From Ignavibacteriota bacterium (lineage in GTDB: Bacteria; Bacteroidota; Ignavibacteria; Ignavibacteriales; Melioribacteraceae): 64,000 bases of DNA. This document shows, one piece after another, positions 52,572 through 61,645 of the stretch. The first letter of the stretch is position 1; each line of letters begins with the position of its first letter. The stretch lies in the NCBI GenBank assembly GCA_016716225.1, contig JADJWT010000001.1:620001-684000 (forward strand), read 5' to 3'. A model generated the notes under the pieces. That model had not been told where the DNA came from. It did no database searches and worked only from the letters and a program-made list of their open reading frames with translations. The position numbers were made by a program, and so were the translations under genes.

Positions 52572-53216
52572 TTACAAAGATTTTTTACTGAAATACCAAT
52601 CTGTGTATTCGTAACCTTCGTCTTTACGTTTTGCTTGAGCTTCTTGTGTTTGGGGTGGAGGAACAATTACTTTTTCTCCCGGTTTCCAATTTTCCGGGGT
52701 TGCAACTCCAAATTTCTGACTTGTCTGCAAAGCTTCAACAATTCTAAAAATTTCATCAATACTTCTTCCGTTAGTTAAAGGATAATATATCATCGATCTC
52801 AAAATTCCTTCTGCATCAATTATAAATACTGCACGAACTGCCGAAGTATCGGAAGCTCCGGGATGAATCATTCCATAAGCTTTTGCAACTTTCATATTTA
52901 AATCGTCAATAATAGGGAAAGGAATTTCTACATCAAAATTGTCTTTAATATTTTTTACCCAAGCCAAATGTGAGTAAATGCTATCAATACTTAAACCAAT
53001 TACTTGTGTGTTTAATTTTTTGAAATCTTCATTTTTTCGTGCGAAAGCCAAAAATTCCGTTGTACAAACCGGTGTAAAATCTGCGGGATGTGAAAATAGT
53101 ACAACCCATTTTCCTTTTAAATCTGATAATTTTATCATTCCGTGAGTTGTTTTTGCATTAAAATCCGGTGCTGGTTCATTAAGTCTTGGCAAACTAAATA
53201 CTTGTGTTTCTTCCAT
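52572..53216 (-). CDS. 1-Cys peroxiredoxin (Prx6 type)
   Basis: 214 residues. Peroxidatic cysteine C51 in HPADFTPVCTTEF and no other cysteine, so it is a 1-Cys enzyme needing an external reductant. The long C-terminal extension (PENWKPGEKVIVPPP) is typical of the Prx6/archaeal group. It reduces peroxides. A PerR-like box lies ~80 bp upstream. Confidence 0.92.
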   Translation of the reverse strand: MEETQVFSLPRLNEPAPDFNAKTTHGMIKLSDLKGKWVVLFSHPADFTPVCTTEFLAFARKNEDFKKLNTQVIGLSIDSIYSHLAWVKNIKDNFDVEIPFPIIDDLNMKVAKAYGMIHPGASDTSAVRAVFIIDAEGILRSMIYYPLTNGRSIDEIFRIVEALQTSQKFGVATPENWKPGEKVIVPPPQTQEAQAKRKDEGYEYTDWYFSKKSL

Positions 53217-53293
53217 TTTGTAACTCCTTATTTTGCAAGTGATTAAATTAATTTTAACTATATGATGAAGAAATTTCTAAAAGGATTCAAATT

Positions 53294-53309
53294 ATTATTA
53301 GATAATAAT
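53294..53309. promoter_or_regulatory. PerR-like box between prx and perR
   Basis: ATTATTA-GA-TAATAAT: perfect 7-bp arms around GA. A second palindrome ATAATAATTATTAT (53302-53315), the same 14 bases as near dps, overlaps it. It is upstream of the peroxiredoxin gene. Confidence 0.7.
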
Positions 53310-53322
53310 TATTATTGATTCT

Positions 53323-53748
53323 CTAATTTCTGCAATCGCTGCAAATAATATTAAATTGAATATTATAATTAATAAAACTATGTTCAGATACAATATCCGG
53401 TAATTTGAGATTATTTAATTCCGGATCAGAAACATCAATAATTTTTTTACATTTTACGCAAACAACATGATGATGATTTTCAATTTCTGCTTCATAACGA
53501 ACTGTTTCATGCAAAGGTGTAACAACAGAAATAATTCCTTTTTGCTCAAAAGTCTCCAAAGTTTTATAAACTGTTGCGAGAGAAATTGTTGGAAATTCAC
53601 CTAAAATATTTTTGTGCACAGTTTCCGGTTTTGGGTGGCTTTTATCATTTATTAATGCTTTGTAAATTGCCAATCTTTGGGGAGTAACACTTAATGCATT
53701 AGTTCTACATTTATCAATAAATGAATTTATTTTTTCTTGTGTTTCCAT
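53323..53748 (-). CDS. perR: Fur-family regulator, probably PerR
   Basis: 141 residues. Winged helix in the N-terminal half (LSVTPQRLAIYKALINDKSHP, ISLATVYKTLETFEQKGII) and metal-binding HHHVVCVKCKK with the structural zinc cysteines (CVKC, CSDC). Fur and PerR cannot be separated on motifs alone; the adjacent peroxiredoxin and Dps genes and shared boxes point to PerR, a peroxide sensor. It has its own box upstream and so is probably autoregulated. Confidence 0.85.
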   Translation of the reverse strand: METQEKINSFIDKCRTNALSVTPQRLAIYKALINDKSHPKPETVHKNILGEFPTISLATVYKTLETFEQKGIISVVTPLHETVRYEAEIENHHHVVCVKCKKIIDVSDPELNNLKLPDIVSEHSFINYNIQFNIICSDCRN

Positions 53749-53774
53749 TTGAAATTATTCTTAGTTGATAATTT

Positions 53775-53789
53775 TTATTAGATAATATA
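53775..53789. promoter_or_regulatory. PerR-like box upstream of perR
   Basis: TTATTA-GA-TAATATA, the third site of this type. It lies about 30-40 bp upstream of the regulator start. Confidence 0.55.
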
Positions 53790-53828
53790 TAAAATTTGCG
53801 ATGTGATATCAAGATTGCTAAAATAAAA

Positions 53829-53852
53829 AAGGGTAAAATTTCTTTTACCCTT
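53829..53852 (-). terminator. Intrinsic terminator after the 65-residue protein gene
   Basis: AAGGGTAAAA (53829-53838) pairs with TTTTACCCTT (53843-53852). On the minus strand it is followed by a T-run (A at 53825-53830). It sits between the small gene (stop 53874) and the perR promoter. Confidence 0.75.
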
Positions 53853-53873
53853 TCGAATTTAAATATGAAGTTG

Positions 53874-54071
53874 TTATTGTGTTGCTACAATTTTGTAGCT
53901 TTTCCTTAATTTTTCCGCATTACAAAACTCCAAATAAAAGTTTGATGCACTTTTATCTTCCTTTTTTTCCACAATTTGCGCGGAAAAACCTTGTGCAGTA
54001 TGACGATCAATTAACAACTTAAAATATTTAGAGGCAATTCTGTTTGCTTCTTCAAGAGTGATGTTGGTCAT
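53874..54071 (-). CDS. 65-residue protein of unknown function
   Basis: Starts MTNITLEEANRIASKYFKLL after a GGAGACTT ribosome site, and has a helix followed by strands (GFSAQIVEKKE, NFYLEFCNAEKL). It has its own terminator. It follows the histidine-kinase gene on the same strand. No domain recognised. Confidence 0.6.
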   Translation of the reverse strand: MTNITLEEANRIASKYFKLLIDRHTAQGFSAQIVEKKEDKSASNFYLEFCNAEKLRKSYKIVATQ

Positions 54072-54137
54072 TAAGTCTCCTGAGTTAATAATTTTTCAGA
54101 ACAACCGTAAATTGATTATCGACATTTTCTGAAAAAA

Positions 54138-54911
54138 TTAAATTACTTTTGAAAGCGGAAGTGAAATAATTGCTTCTACACCTTCATTTAATTTACTTTT
54201 TAACGAAATATTTCCATTATTAATTTTTACTAATAAATCAGCTAAAATTAATCCCAAACCGGTACCTTTTATTCTATTTGCTGAATTTAAAGTAATATCT
54301 TCATTAACTTTGAAAATCTTTGACATTTGCTCTTCTGAAATTCCGATTCCAAAATCCTTAATTTTAATATTTGTAATTTCGTTCAATTCATCAATTTCAC
54401 AATTTATTAAAATATTTTCATTGCTTCCGGAATGTAAAATTGAATTTTCCAAAATGTAATAAATAGTTTTATTGAGAGATTCTGTATCTGCTTTAACAAA
54501 AATCTGAGAATTGTAATTAAACTTAATATTATTATTTTGAAATTTTCTAGAAATTAACTGAATTGAACTTTTAATTTGTTCATTCAAATTCAAATCAACA
54601 ATTTCAATTTTTACTTTTCCAGTTTTGTAGTAAATCCACTCAAAAAATCTTTCCAAATATTTATTTGTGAAATGTGCGGATTTTATAATTTCGTTTAAGT
54701 AAAATTTCCGTTCTTCATCATCAAGTTGTTCATAATCTTCAAAAAGCAAATCGGAAAACCCTAACAATGTTGTAAACGGATTTTTAATATTATGAGAAAT
54801 AATTGAAAAGAATTCGTTATTTTCCTTTGAAGCCGGAATTCCAGATGTAAAATTTGAATGCGAATTTTCCAAATTTTTAATATTCGTAAAATTATTAAAA
54901 TAACTATCCAT
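54138..54911 (-). CDS. Cytoplasmic histidine kinase (HisKA plus HATPase)
   Basis: 257 residues, no membrane segment. H-box H40 in FSIISHNIKNPFTTLLGFSDLL, HATPase with the N-box replaced in part by LENSILHSG, G boxes IKDFGIGIS and GTGLGLILADLLV. No sensor domain beyond ~30 residues, so it may be activated by partners. The response regulator at 55906 is a likely partner, though divergent. Confidence 0.88.
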   Translation of the reverse strand: MDSYFNNFTNIKNLENSHSNFTSGIPASKENNEFFSIISHNIKNPFTTLLGFSDLLFEDYEQLDDEERKFYLNEIIKSAHFTNKYLERFFEWIYYKTGKVKIEIVDLNLNEQIKSSIQLISRKFQNNNIKFNYNSQIFVKADTESLNKTIYYILENSILHSGSNENILINCEIDELNEITNIKIKDFGIGISEEQMSKIFKVNEDITLNSANRIKGTGLGLILADLLVKINNGNISLKSKLNEGVEAIISLPLSKVI

Positions 54912-54969
54912 AATTAATTTGCTTTCAAGTTTTGTTTTTTCAATTAGACATTGCCTTTTTTAGTTATGT

Positions 54970-55188
54970 TTAACTTTGGAAAAAAATATTTTCTATATAA
55001 GTTTTTAATTTTATTTGCTGCTCTTCGTTTGTGTATCTTTTTTCAATTACTTTATTACACCTCATGAGAATTTTTTTGAAATTGCCGTTTCTTCTACTCT
55101 CTTCTGGTGTTTCTTTGATGTTAAGTTCCTTCTCTACTTCTTGCAATAAAATATAAGCAGATAAAGAAGTTTCGTAAGATAGCTCCAT
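54970..55188 (-). CDS. 72-residue protein of unknown function
   Basis: Starts MELSYETSLSAYILLQEVEK, mostly helical, charged, with KRYTNEEQQIKLKTYIE. The ATG is preceded by AGGGGAGTATT, a strong ribosome site. It is 58 bp upstream of the histidine-kinase gene on the same strand, perhaps co-expressed. No family recognised. Confidence 0.6.
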   Translation of the reverse strand: MELSYETSLSAYILLQEVEKELNIKETPEESRRNGNFKKILMRCNKVIEKRYTNEEQQIKLKTYIENIFFQS

Positions 55189-55905
55189 TATTAATACTCC
55201 CCTTTGTTAACTATGAAACTTGCCGGTTTTATTAGTTTGTTAATTATCATATTGGCTGAATTTCTTGCAATAACTATACCAAGGAATCTTAATTTTTTAC
55301 CTGAAATCTTTTCGAAATCGTGGTAATTTTTGAATGTTTTTTATCAATAAATATTTAAAATTTAGCATAAAATTGAAGTTTGTCAATTTATGTTTACGTA
55401 ATAAAACATACTTTTTGTCCATTTTAATAAAAAATTTTTGAGATTTCTAAATCATAATGACTCAATTTGAAATACAATTTTTGTAAGTGAATTGAATTTC
55501 CAACAAAAGAAATAGAAGACAGATAACAAAGAAAAAAGGGGTTACATTAAAATTTTATGTTTGGTAAAAATAGATTTTTGTTAGATTATGAATTTTCATT
55601 TTTACTAAAATAAAATTTCAGATTTTATTGTAGATATATTTTTTTTATTATAATATTTTAATCTATTAAAGCCACTGCATTAATCTAACACATAGAAATT
55701 TAATTTTTACTTCTTCAATGTGTGCTGAAACACAATACAGCATTTCGTTTTTCTATTATTTTCAAATAAAGATTGAGGCAAATAATCAAAATTATTTTTT
55801 TGATTTTATTTGATATAAAAGGATAAATTATTTTGATTAATTTTCGCTTCCAATTTTTGAAATAGGATTAAGAATTTATTAAATTTTATTATTGCGGAGT
55901 ATAAA
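55189..55905. other. 717-bp intergenic region
   Basis: Divergent region between the 72-residue gene and the response regulator. AT-rich with many A/T runs; no convincing gene or RNA. A weak TGCTG/CAGCA hairpin (55724-55743) is the only structure seen. The length is notable for this gene-dense window. Confidence 0.4.
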
Positions 55906-56403
55906 ATGTTTAACGTATTATTAGTAGAAGACAATAGCGGAACTCAAATTTTACTTAAGAATATTCTTAAAAGAAAATTTTACTGCAATGTTTATACTGC
56001 AAAAGATGGAATTGAAGCTTTAAAACTTGTTCCTATCAGTAAACCAGATTTTATACTTCTTGATTATATGATGCCCAATATGGATGGTTATGATTTTCTT
56101 AAAGAATTACGACAAAGGAAAATGCACAGAAATATTCCGGTAATTGTAATCTCCGCAGTAAATGAAAAAACCTCATTAAACAAAATTTTAGCTTTAGGCG
56201 TTAAGGATTATATCTTAAAACCTTTTAACATTGAAACTACAATGGAAAAAATTGCTAAAGTTATGAATGAAAGAAATAAAGATCTTTCTCTAAGTTTGAA
56301 AAATCTTGAATCGAGAGTTACATTATTAGAAAGACAAAATAAAACTCTTAAGAAATTAAATTCTGAAACTTCTTTAATTGATAGAAGAATTTTTCTTAAT
56401 TAA
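55906..56403 (+). CDS. Response regulator with short C-terminal coiled coil
   Basis: 165 residues. Receiver domain with acidic pocket (LLVEDNSG), phospho-acceptor D53 (FILLDYMMPNMDG) and K in YILKPF, followed by ~40 residues of coiled coil (LSLKNLESRVTLLERQNK). No DNA-binding domain. GCGGAG precedes the ATG. It may pair with the kinase at 54138. Confidence 0.85.
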   Translation: MFNVLLVEDNSGTQILLKNILKRKFYCNVYTAKDGIEALKLVPISKPDFILLDYMMPNMDGYDFLKELRQRKMHRNIPVIVISAVNEKTSLNKILALGVKDYILKPFNIETTMEKIAKVMNERNKDLSLSLKNLESRVTLLERQNKTLKKLNSETSLIDRRIFLN

Positions 56404-56407
56404 AGTT

Positions 56408-57277
56408 TTAGTTAAAAGTAGAAATTTGCTGATTTTCACTTCCATTTTCATGGATATGATCATCCAAAAAATCCAAATGATCAAATCCTGCAATTCCCAT
56501 TAAATGAAGAGTTTCGTGTTTTTCAATTAATTCTTCAGCTAATTTAATATAAGATTTTGAAGCTTTGGATTCTTCATTAAATAAAATAATCGGTTTATTA
56601 TAAAATGTTGATTCGGCTACTTCGGTATTCTTAGGAATTGTAGTTTTAAAAACTAAATTCGGATACTTTTCAAATAATTCTTTTTTTGCATTAAAAGCAG
56701 CACGCGTATTTATTTCATACATAGTTAAAAGTAAACCATCCACTTGAAGTTTAGGATTTTCAAATTTTTTAATTTCGTTTACAAAGTTCATCATTTTATC
56801 AACAGCTTCTAAAGAAAATTTGGATGACTTTACTGGAATTATTAAATAATCGGAAGCAATTAAACTATTTATTGTTGAGCCGTAAAGAAAAGGTGGGCAA
56901 TCAATTATTACATAATCATATTTATGTTTTACTTGATCAACGGCAGTTTTGAGAACTGTTCTATCAGCTGTTAATCCGTTAAAAACAACTTCCTCATCAT
57001 AATTAATTTTAGCAAAAGGAATAATTTCCAAATGTTGAAGTTCGGTTTTATGAATTACCGAATTAACGGATTTTGTTTTTTTGTATAAATCCAAAACATT
57101 ACCAAAAATTTTATCTTCGTCATATCCAAAAGAAGAACTTGCATAACCGCTTGGATCTGCATCAAAAAGTAATGTTTTTTTATTTTGAAGTGAAAGTGCT
57201 ACTGCAATATTGACTGCTGTAGTAGTTTTTCCTACTCCCCCTTTTGGAGCAGCCACAGATAGTACAATATTGTTCAT
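56408..57277 (-). CDS. ParA/MinD-like ATPase
   Basis: 289 residues. Deviant Walker A KGGVGKTTTAVNIA (~10-23), DADPSGYASSSFG, and Walker B VIIDCPPF. A His/Asp-rich C-terminal tail (DHLDFLDDHIHENG) is unusual. No parB or replication gene is adjacent, so it may position a chemosensory or other complex rather than DNA. It is convergent with the response-regulator gene, 4 bp apart. Confidence 0.8.
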   Translation of the reverse strand: MNNIVLSVAAPKGGVGKTTTAVNIAVALSLQNKKTLLFDADPSGYASSSFGYDEDKIFGNVLDLYKKTKSVNSVIHKTELQHLEIIPFAKINYDEEVVFNGLTADRTVLKTAVDQVKHKYDYVIIDCPPFLYGSTINSLIASDYLIIPVKSSKFSLEAVDKMMNFVNEIKKFENPKLQVDGLLLTMYEINTRAAFNAKKELFEKYPNLVFKTTIPKNTEVAESTFYNKPIILFNEESKASKSYIKLAEELIEKHETLHLMGIAGFDHLDFLDDHIHENGSENQQISTFN

Positions 57278-57448
57278 ATTTTATTTCATTTTCTTGAATT
57301 TTATCAAATAGATTAATTAATTTTTAATTAAAAGAATATTATAAATATAATAATATACCAATTGTGACTTATATCACTTTTTTAAAATTCTTTCAAAGAA
57401 TATTAAAATCTAATTTTTTAATTCCCCCAAATTTGAAATTTTGTAAAC

Positions 57449-58201
57449 CTAAACAAAAATTGATTTAATAAAATCTCTATTCATTCTTGCAATATTTGAT
57501 ACGGAAATTCCTTTGGGACATTCGGCTTCGCAAGCGTAAGTATTTGTACAGCTTCCAAATCCGGCTTCATCCATTGCCGCAACCATTGCTTCAACTCTTT
57601 CATATCTTTCCGGCTGTCCTTGAGGAAGCAAAGCAAATTGAGAAACTTTTGCACCGACAAATAACATTGCAGAAGAATTTTTACAAGCTGCAACGCAAGC
57701 TCCGCATCCGATACACTCGGCTGCATCTAATGCTAAAGAAGCTATTTCTTTAGATATTAAAATTGCATTTGCATCTGGAGCACTTCCAGTATTGAATGAA
57801 GTATAACCTCCAGCTTGCTGAATTTTATCAAAACCGCTTCTATCAACAATTAAATCTCTAATTATTTTAAATGCATTTGCTCTAAACGGTTCAATGAAAA
57901 CAGTATCACCATCTTTAAAATTTCTCATATGCAACTGGCATGTTGCAGTTTTGGGTAATGGTCCATGCGGATGTCCATTAACCACTAATCCGCAAGTTCC
58001 GCAAATTCCTTCACGGCAATCACTCTCAAATGCAACAGGAATTTTTCCTTCTTTTTCTAAACGATTATTTAGATCATCTAACATTTCCAAAATTGATGCA
58101 TGAGGTGAAACTGAAACTTTAAATTCTTCAAAATTTCCCTTTGAGTTTTCTGTTTGTTGACGCCAAATTTTTAATGTTAAATTAATATTCGAATGTGACA
58201 T
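57449..58201 (-). CDS. sdhB: Succinate dehydrogenase / fumarate reductase iron-sulfur subunit
   Basis: 250 residues. [2Fe-2S] ligands in CREGICGTCG, then two cluster-binding sets CIGCGACVAAC and CTNTYACEAECPKG. It conducts electrons between the flavoprotein and the membrane subunit. It overlaps the sdhA stop by one base (TAATG), indicating coupled translation. Last gene of sdhC-sdhA-sdhB. Confidence 0.93.
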   Translation of the reverse strand: MSHSNINLTLKIWRQQTENSKGNFEEFKVSVSPHASILEMLDDLNNRLEKEGKIPVAFESDCREGICGTCGLVVNGHPHGPLPKTATCQLHMRNFKDGDTVFIEPFRANAFKIIRDLIVDRSGFDKIQQAGGYTSFNTGSAPDANAILISKEIASLALDAAECIGCGACVAACKNSSAMLFVGAKVSQFALLPQGQPERYERVEAMVAAMDEAGFGSCTNTYACEAECPKGISVSNIARMNRDFIKSIFV

Positions 58202-60111
58202 TATTTGTAACTCCTTGTAGCTAATTTAACATATTCAAAATTTAATTCTTCTTTGTGAAGATTCCACTTTCCGGCATTTTCATATTCCCAAGCGGCAACG
58301 TATGCATATTCTTCATCGTTTCTTACAGCTTCGCCGTCTTCGGTTTGATATTCTTCTCTAAAATGAGCACCACATGATTCATTTCTGTCTAAAGAATCAA
58401 TTGCCATTAATTCCCCAAGTTCAAGAAAATCTGCAACTCTCCCGGCTCTTTCCAAAGTTTGATTTAAATCTTCACCTTTTCCAACAACTTTTACATCTTT
58501 CCAAAATTCTTCTCTTAAATCACTAATTGATTTTATTACTTTTTCTAATTTTGGTTTTTCTCTAGACATTCCGACATCTGCAATTAATAATTCACCTAAT
58601 TTTCTGTGAATATCATCAACGGTTTGCTTTCCATTTATTGAAAGAAGTTTACTTATTTCATCTTTAACTTTCTTTTCAACTTCTTTAAATTCACTTTTTT
58701 CTGAAGATACTTTTTCTGGTTTTTCACTTGCAAAATAATTGCTTAAAGTATATGGAATTACAAAATAACCATCAGCCAAACCTTGCATCAAAGCACTTGC
58801 GCCAAGTCGGTTTGCGCCGTGATCAGAAAAATTAGCTTCGCCGAGAATAAATAATCCGTCAATTGTACTCATTAAATTATAATCAACCCAAAGCCCGCCC
58901 ATTGTGTAATGAGGTGCTGGATAAATTTGCATTGGCACTTTATAAGGATTTTCTCCGGTAATATTTTCGTACATTTCAAAAAGATTGCCGTATTTTTCTT
59001 TAACTTTATCAATTCCAATTCGTTTAATTGCATCTGCAAAATCTAAATAAACAGAACGTCCGCCATTAACTCCTCTTCCTTCATCGCAAACGTATTTTGC
59101 ACTTCTTGAAGAAACATCTCTCGGTGCTAAATTTCCAAATGAAGGATATCTTCTTTCAAGATAATAATCTCTTTCGTCTTCCGGAATATTATCCGGACTT
59201 CTATTTTCTCCAACTTTTTTTGGAACCCAAACTCTACCGTCATTTCTCAAACTTTCACTCATCAAAACTAATTTTGATTGTCCTTCTCCATGAAGCGGCA
59301 ATGCAGTTGGATGAATTTGTGTAAAACATGGATTTGCAAAAAGTGCGCCTTTTTTATGTGCGCGCCAAATTGCTGTTGCATTGCAATTCATTGCACTTGT
59401 TGAAAGGAAGAAAACATTTGAATATCCGCCGGTTGCCAAAATTACTGCTTGTGCAGAATAACTTTCTATTTCTCCGGAAATTAAATTTCTTACTACTATT
59501 CCTTTTGCTTTTCCATCAACAATTACTATATCCAACATTTCTCTGCGGTGAAACATTTCAACATTTCCGTCATGAATTTGGCGATTTAAAGAGCTGTAAG
59601 CCCCAAGTAATAATTGCTGACCCGTTTCACCTCTTGCATAAAAAGTTCTTGAAACTTGAGCACCGCCGAAAGATCTATTTGCTAAAGTTCCGCCATATTC
59701 TCTTGCAAACGGAACTCCTTGTGCAACACATTGATCAATAATATCATTGCTAACTTCAGCTAATCTATGAACGTTTGCTTCACGTGAACGAAAATCTCCG
59801 CCTTTTACGGTATCATAAAATAATCTATAAATTGAGTCTCCATCATTCTGATAACTTTTTGCAGCATTAATTCCGCCTTGAGCAGCAATAGAGTGTGCTC
59901 TTCTCGAAGAATCATGATAAGTAAAAGTTTTAACTTTATATCCTAATTCTCCTAAAGTTGCAGCGGCAGATGCTCCGGCTAATCCGGTTCCAACAACTAT
60001 AACTTCGTATTTTCTTTTATTTGCGGGATTCACAAGTTTCATATTAAACTTATGATTTGTCCATTTTTCTGAAATATGTCCTTCGGGAATTTTTGAATTT
60101 AACTTTATCAT
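58201..60111 (-). CDS. sdhA: Succinate dehydrogenase / fumarate reductase flavoprotein subunit
   Basis: 636 residues. FAD-binding VVGTGLAGASAAATLGELG, covalent-flavin histidine in AHSIAAQGGINAA, and active-site stretch HGANRLGASALMQGLADGYF. It oxidises succinate or reduces fumarate. It overlaps the sdhC stop by one base. The first ~30 residues precede the flavin fold, as in the Bacteroidota type. Confidence 0.94.
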   Translation of the reverse strand: MIKLNSKIPEGHISEKWTNHKFNMKLVNPANKRKYEVIVVGTGLAGASAAATLGELGYKVKTFTYHDSSRRAHSIAAQGGINAAKSYQNDGDSIYRLFYDTVKGGDFRSREANVHRLAEVSNDIIDQCVAQGVPFAREYGGTLANRSFGGAQVSRTFYARGETGQQLLLGAYSSLNRQIHDGNVEMFHRREMLDIVIVDGKAKGIVVRNLISGEIESYSAQAVILATGGYSNVFFLSTSAMNCNATAIWRAHKKGALFANPCFTQIHPTALPLHGEGQSKLVLMSESLRNDGRVWVPKKVGENRSPDNIPEDERDYYLERRYPSFGNLAPRDVSSRSAKYVCDEGRGVNGGRSVYLDFADAIKRIGIDKVKEKYGNLFEMYENITGENPYKVPMQIYPAPHYTMGGLWVDYNLMSTIDGLFILGEANFSDHGANRLGASALMQGLADGYFVIPYTLSNYFASEKPEKVSSEKSEFKEVEKKVKDEISKLLSINGKQTVDDIHRKLGELLIADVGMSREKPKLEKVIKSISDLREEFWKDVKVVGKGEDLNQTLERAGRVADFLELGELMAIDSLDRNESCGAHFREEYQTEDGEAVRNDEEYAYVAAWEYENAGKWNLHKEELNFEYVKLATRSYK

Positions 60112-60785
60112 TATTTACCTCCCAGAGAAGCTATGTAAAAAAATACCGGAATTGATGCAAAACCAATTGTAATTACGATTGCAATAAAAGTTCCTAATCT
60201 TTCAACCATTGATGTGAATTTTGTATGTCGCAATCCGAATGTTTGAAACGCACTTTGAAATGCATGATTTAAGTGAATTCCTAAAAATATCATTACGATA
60301 AAATAAAAAATTGAAATTATCGGATTTGCAAATGCTTCTTGAACAATTACATAAAATGGAAATTCTACATTTAACTGATGAGCTTCAAAATTAAATGTTC
60401 TCCAAAATGTTGCAAGATGAATTATGAGAAAAACCAATATTATTATTCCAGAAACTGTCATATATCTTGAATAAAAAGTGCTGTTTTGAGATGAAGCATC
60501 AATTGCGTACTTATGCGGTTTAGCTTTTTTATTTTCAAAATATAATTTTAATGCATTGTAAATATGAAGAACAAAAATTGCAAGCAAAATAATTTCAACA
60601 ATTCTTATCAATGGTTTGATTGATTCAAGCTGTTCAACATTACTGTTAAAAATTTCTGGTCCAGCGAAAAGTAATAAATTATTAATGAGGTGAACAACGA
60701 GAAAAAATAAAAGCGATAATCCCGTAATTGCCATAATAATTTTTTTTCCAATGGAAGAATTTAAGCGTTCCAAAAGCCAGCTCAT
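60111..60785 (-). CDS. sdhC: Succinate dehydrogenase cytochrome b subunit (type B)
   Basis: 224 residues with five hydrophobic helices (IIMAITGLSLLFFLVVHLINN, IVEIILLAIFVLHIY, VSGIIILVFLIIHLATFW, IISIFYFIVMIFLGIHLNH, FIAIVITIGFASIPVFFYI) and histidines placed for two hemes, as in Bacteroidota type-B enzymes. It anchors SdhAB and reacts with quinone. TAGGAGGTAAT before the ATG is one of the strongest ribosome sites of the window. Confidence 0.88.
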   Translation of the reverse strand: MSWLLERLNSSIGKKIIMAITGLSLLFFLVVHLINNLLLFAGPEIFNSNVEQLESIKPLIRIVEIILLAIFVLHIYNALKLYFENKKAKPHKYAIDASSQNSTFYSRYMTVSGIIILVFLIIHLATFWRTFNFEAHQLNVEFPFYVIVQEAFANPIISIFYFIVMIFLGIHLNHAFQSAFQTFGLRHTKFTSMVERLGTFIAIVITIGFASIPVFFYIASLGGK

Positions 60786-61126
60786 TAATTACCTCCTAAG
60801 TGCAAATTGATTTTATTAAATTTTATTAGTAGTTCAATATTTTTGAATGGATTCAAAACAGACCTAATAGTATAATTTAGTGTATAAAGATAATTTAAAG
60901 CCTTGTTATATTCAAATAAGGATTTACATAATAAATATTTTTATTTCGTTTAATTCTAATTTATGTTTTATCAAGATACTTCAAATAATTCCAAATCTGC
61001 GCAATTTTAGCAAATCGGACTAAAAATTTCTAAACTATGCAATTTTTGTTGCGATAATTTTATTTAGAAAAATGTCATTATAAAAAATTCGAAAATTTAC
61101 ACAAACGATTGCCTAATGGAGTTGAA
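60786..61126. other. Divergent promoter region between sdhC and the PAS gene
   Basis: About 340 bp, AT-rich, no gene. TTTTGAAT (60841-60848) and ATTCAAAA (60851-60858) form a perfect inverted repeat with a two-base spacer, an operator-like element about 60 bp upstream of sdhC. Confidence 0.4.
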
Positions 61127-61645
61127 ATGCGACCAAAAATTCAACCAACTGAAGTAGAGATGTTAATGCGAGATGATGATTTTATTGTCTCTAAAACTGA
61201 TACAAAAGGTGTAATTAATTATTGTAACCGTATTTTTATGGAATTCGCAAAATATGAAGAACAAGAATTGCTTGGACAACAACATAATATTGTACGTCAC
61301 CCAGATATGCCAAGATGTATTTTTAAATTGTTGTGGGATACACTTCAAGAGAAAAAGGAAATTAATGCTTATGTAAAAAACATGGCAAAAGACGGTTCAT
61401 ATTATTGGGTTGATGCAAATGTTACACCGGTTATTGATGATAGAGGATTAATTCAAGGATATTATTCAGTAAGAAGAAAACCAGATGCAAAAAAATTAGA
61501 AAAAGTAAAAAAAATTTATGGTCAATTACTTTCGGAAGAAAAAAAATTTGGTTCAAAAGAAGGATTATTAGCTTCAGAAAAATTACTCAATAAAATGTTA
61601 AAAGATGAAGGCAAAACCTATGAAGAATTTATTTTCAGTTTATAA
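61127..61645 (+). CDS. Aer-like PAS-domain protein (stand-alone)
   Basis: 172 residues from the ATG at 61127, which has GGAG seven bases upstream; a frame from TTG at 61109 is six codons longer but lacks a site. One PAS domain with the aerotaxis-receptor pattern: IVRHPDMPRCIFKLLW and YVKNMAKDGSYYWVDANVTPV, as in FAD-binding Aer. It probably senses redox state. The next gene, an MCP, overlaps its end by 26-41 bp, so sensor and transducer are separate chains. Confidence 0.85.
   Translation: MRPKIQPTEVEMLMRDDDFIVSKTDTKGVINYCNRIFMEFAKYEEQELLGQQHNIVRHPDMPRCIFKLLWDTLQEKKEINAYVKNMAKDGSYYWVDANVTPVIDDRGLIQGYYSVRRKPDAKKLEKVKKIYGQLLSEEKKFGSKEGLLASEKLLNKMLKDEGKTYEEFIFSL

Noticed and set aside
59328..59741. 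137-residue open frame opposite sdhA
   Set aside because: It lies wholly within the highly conserved sdhA gene on the other strand; its Leu/His-rich composition is that of a complement shadow.
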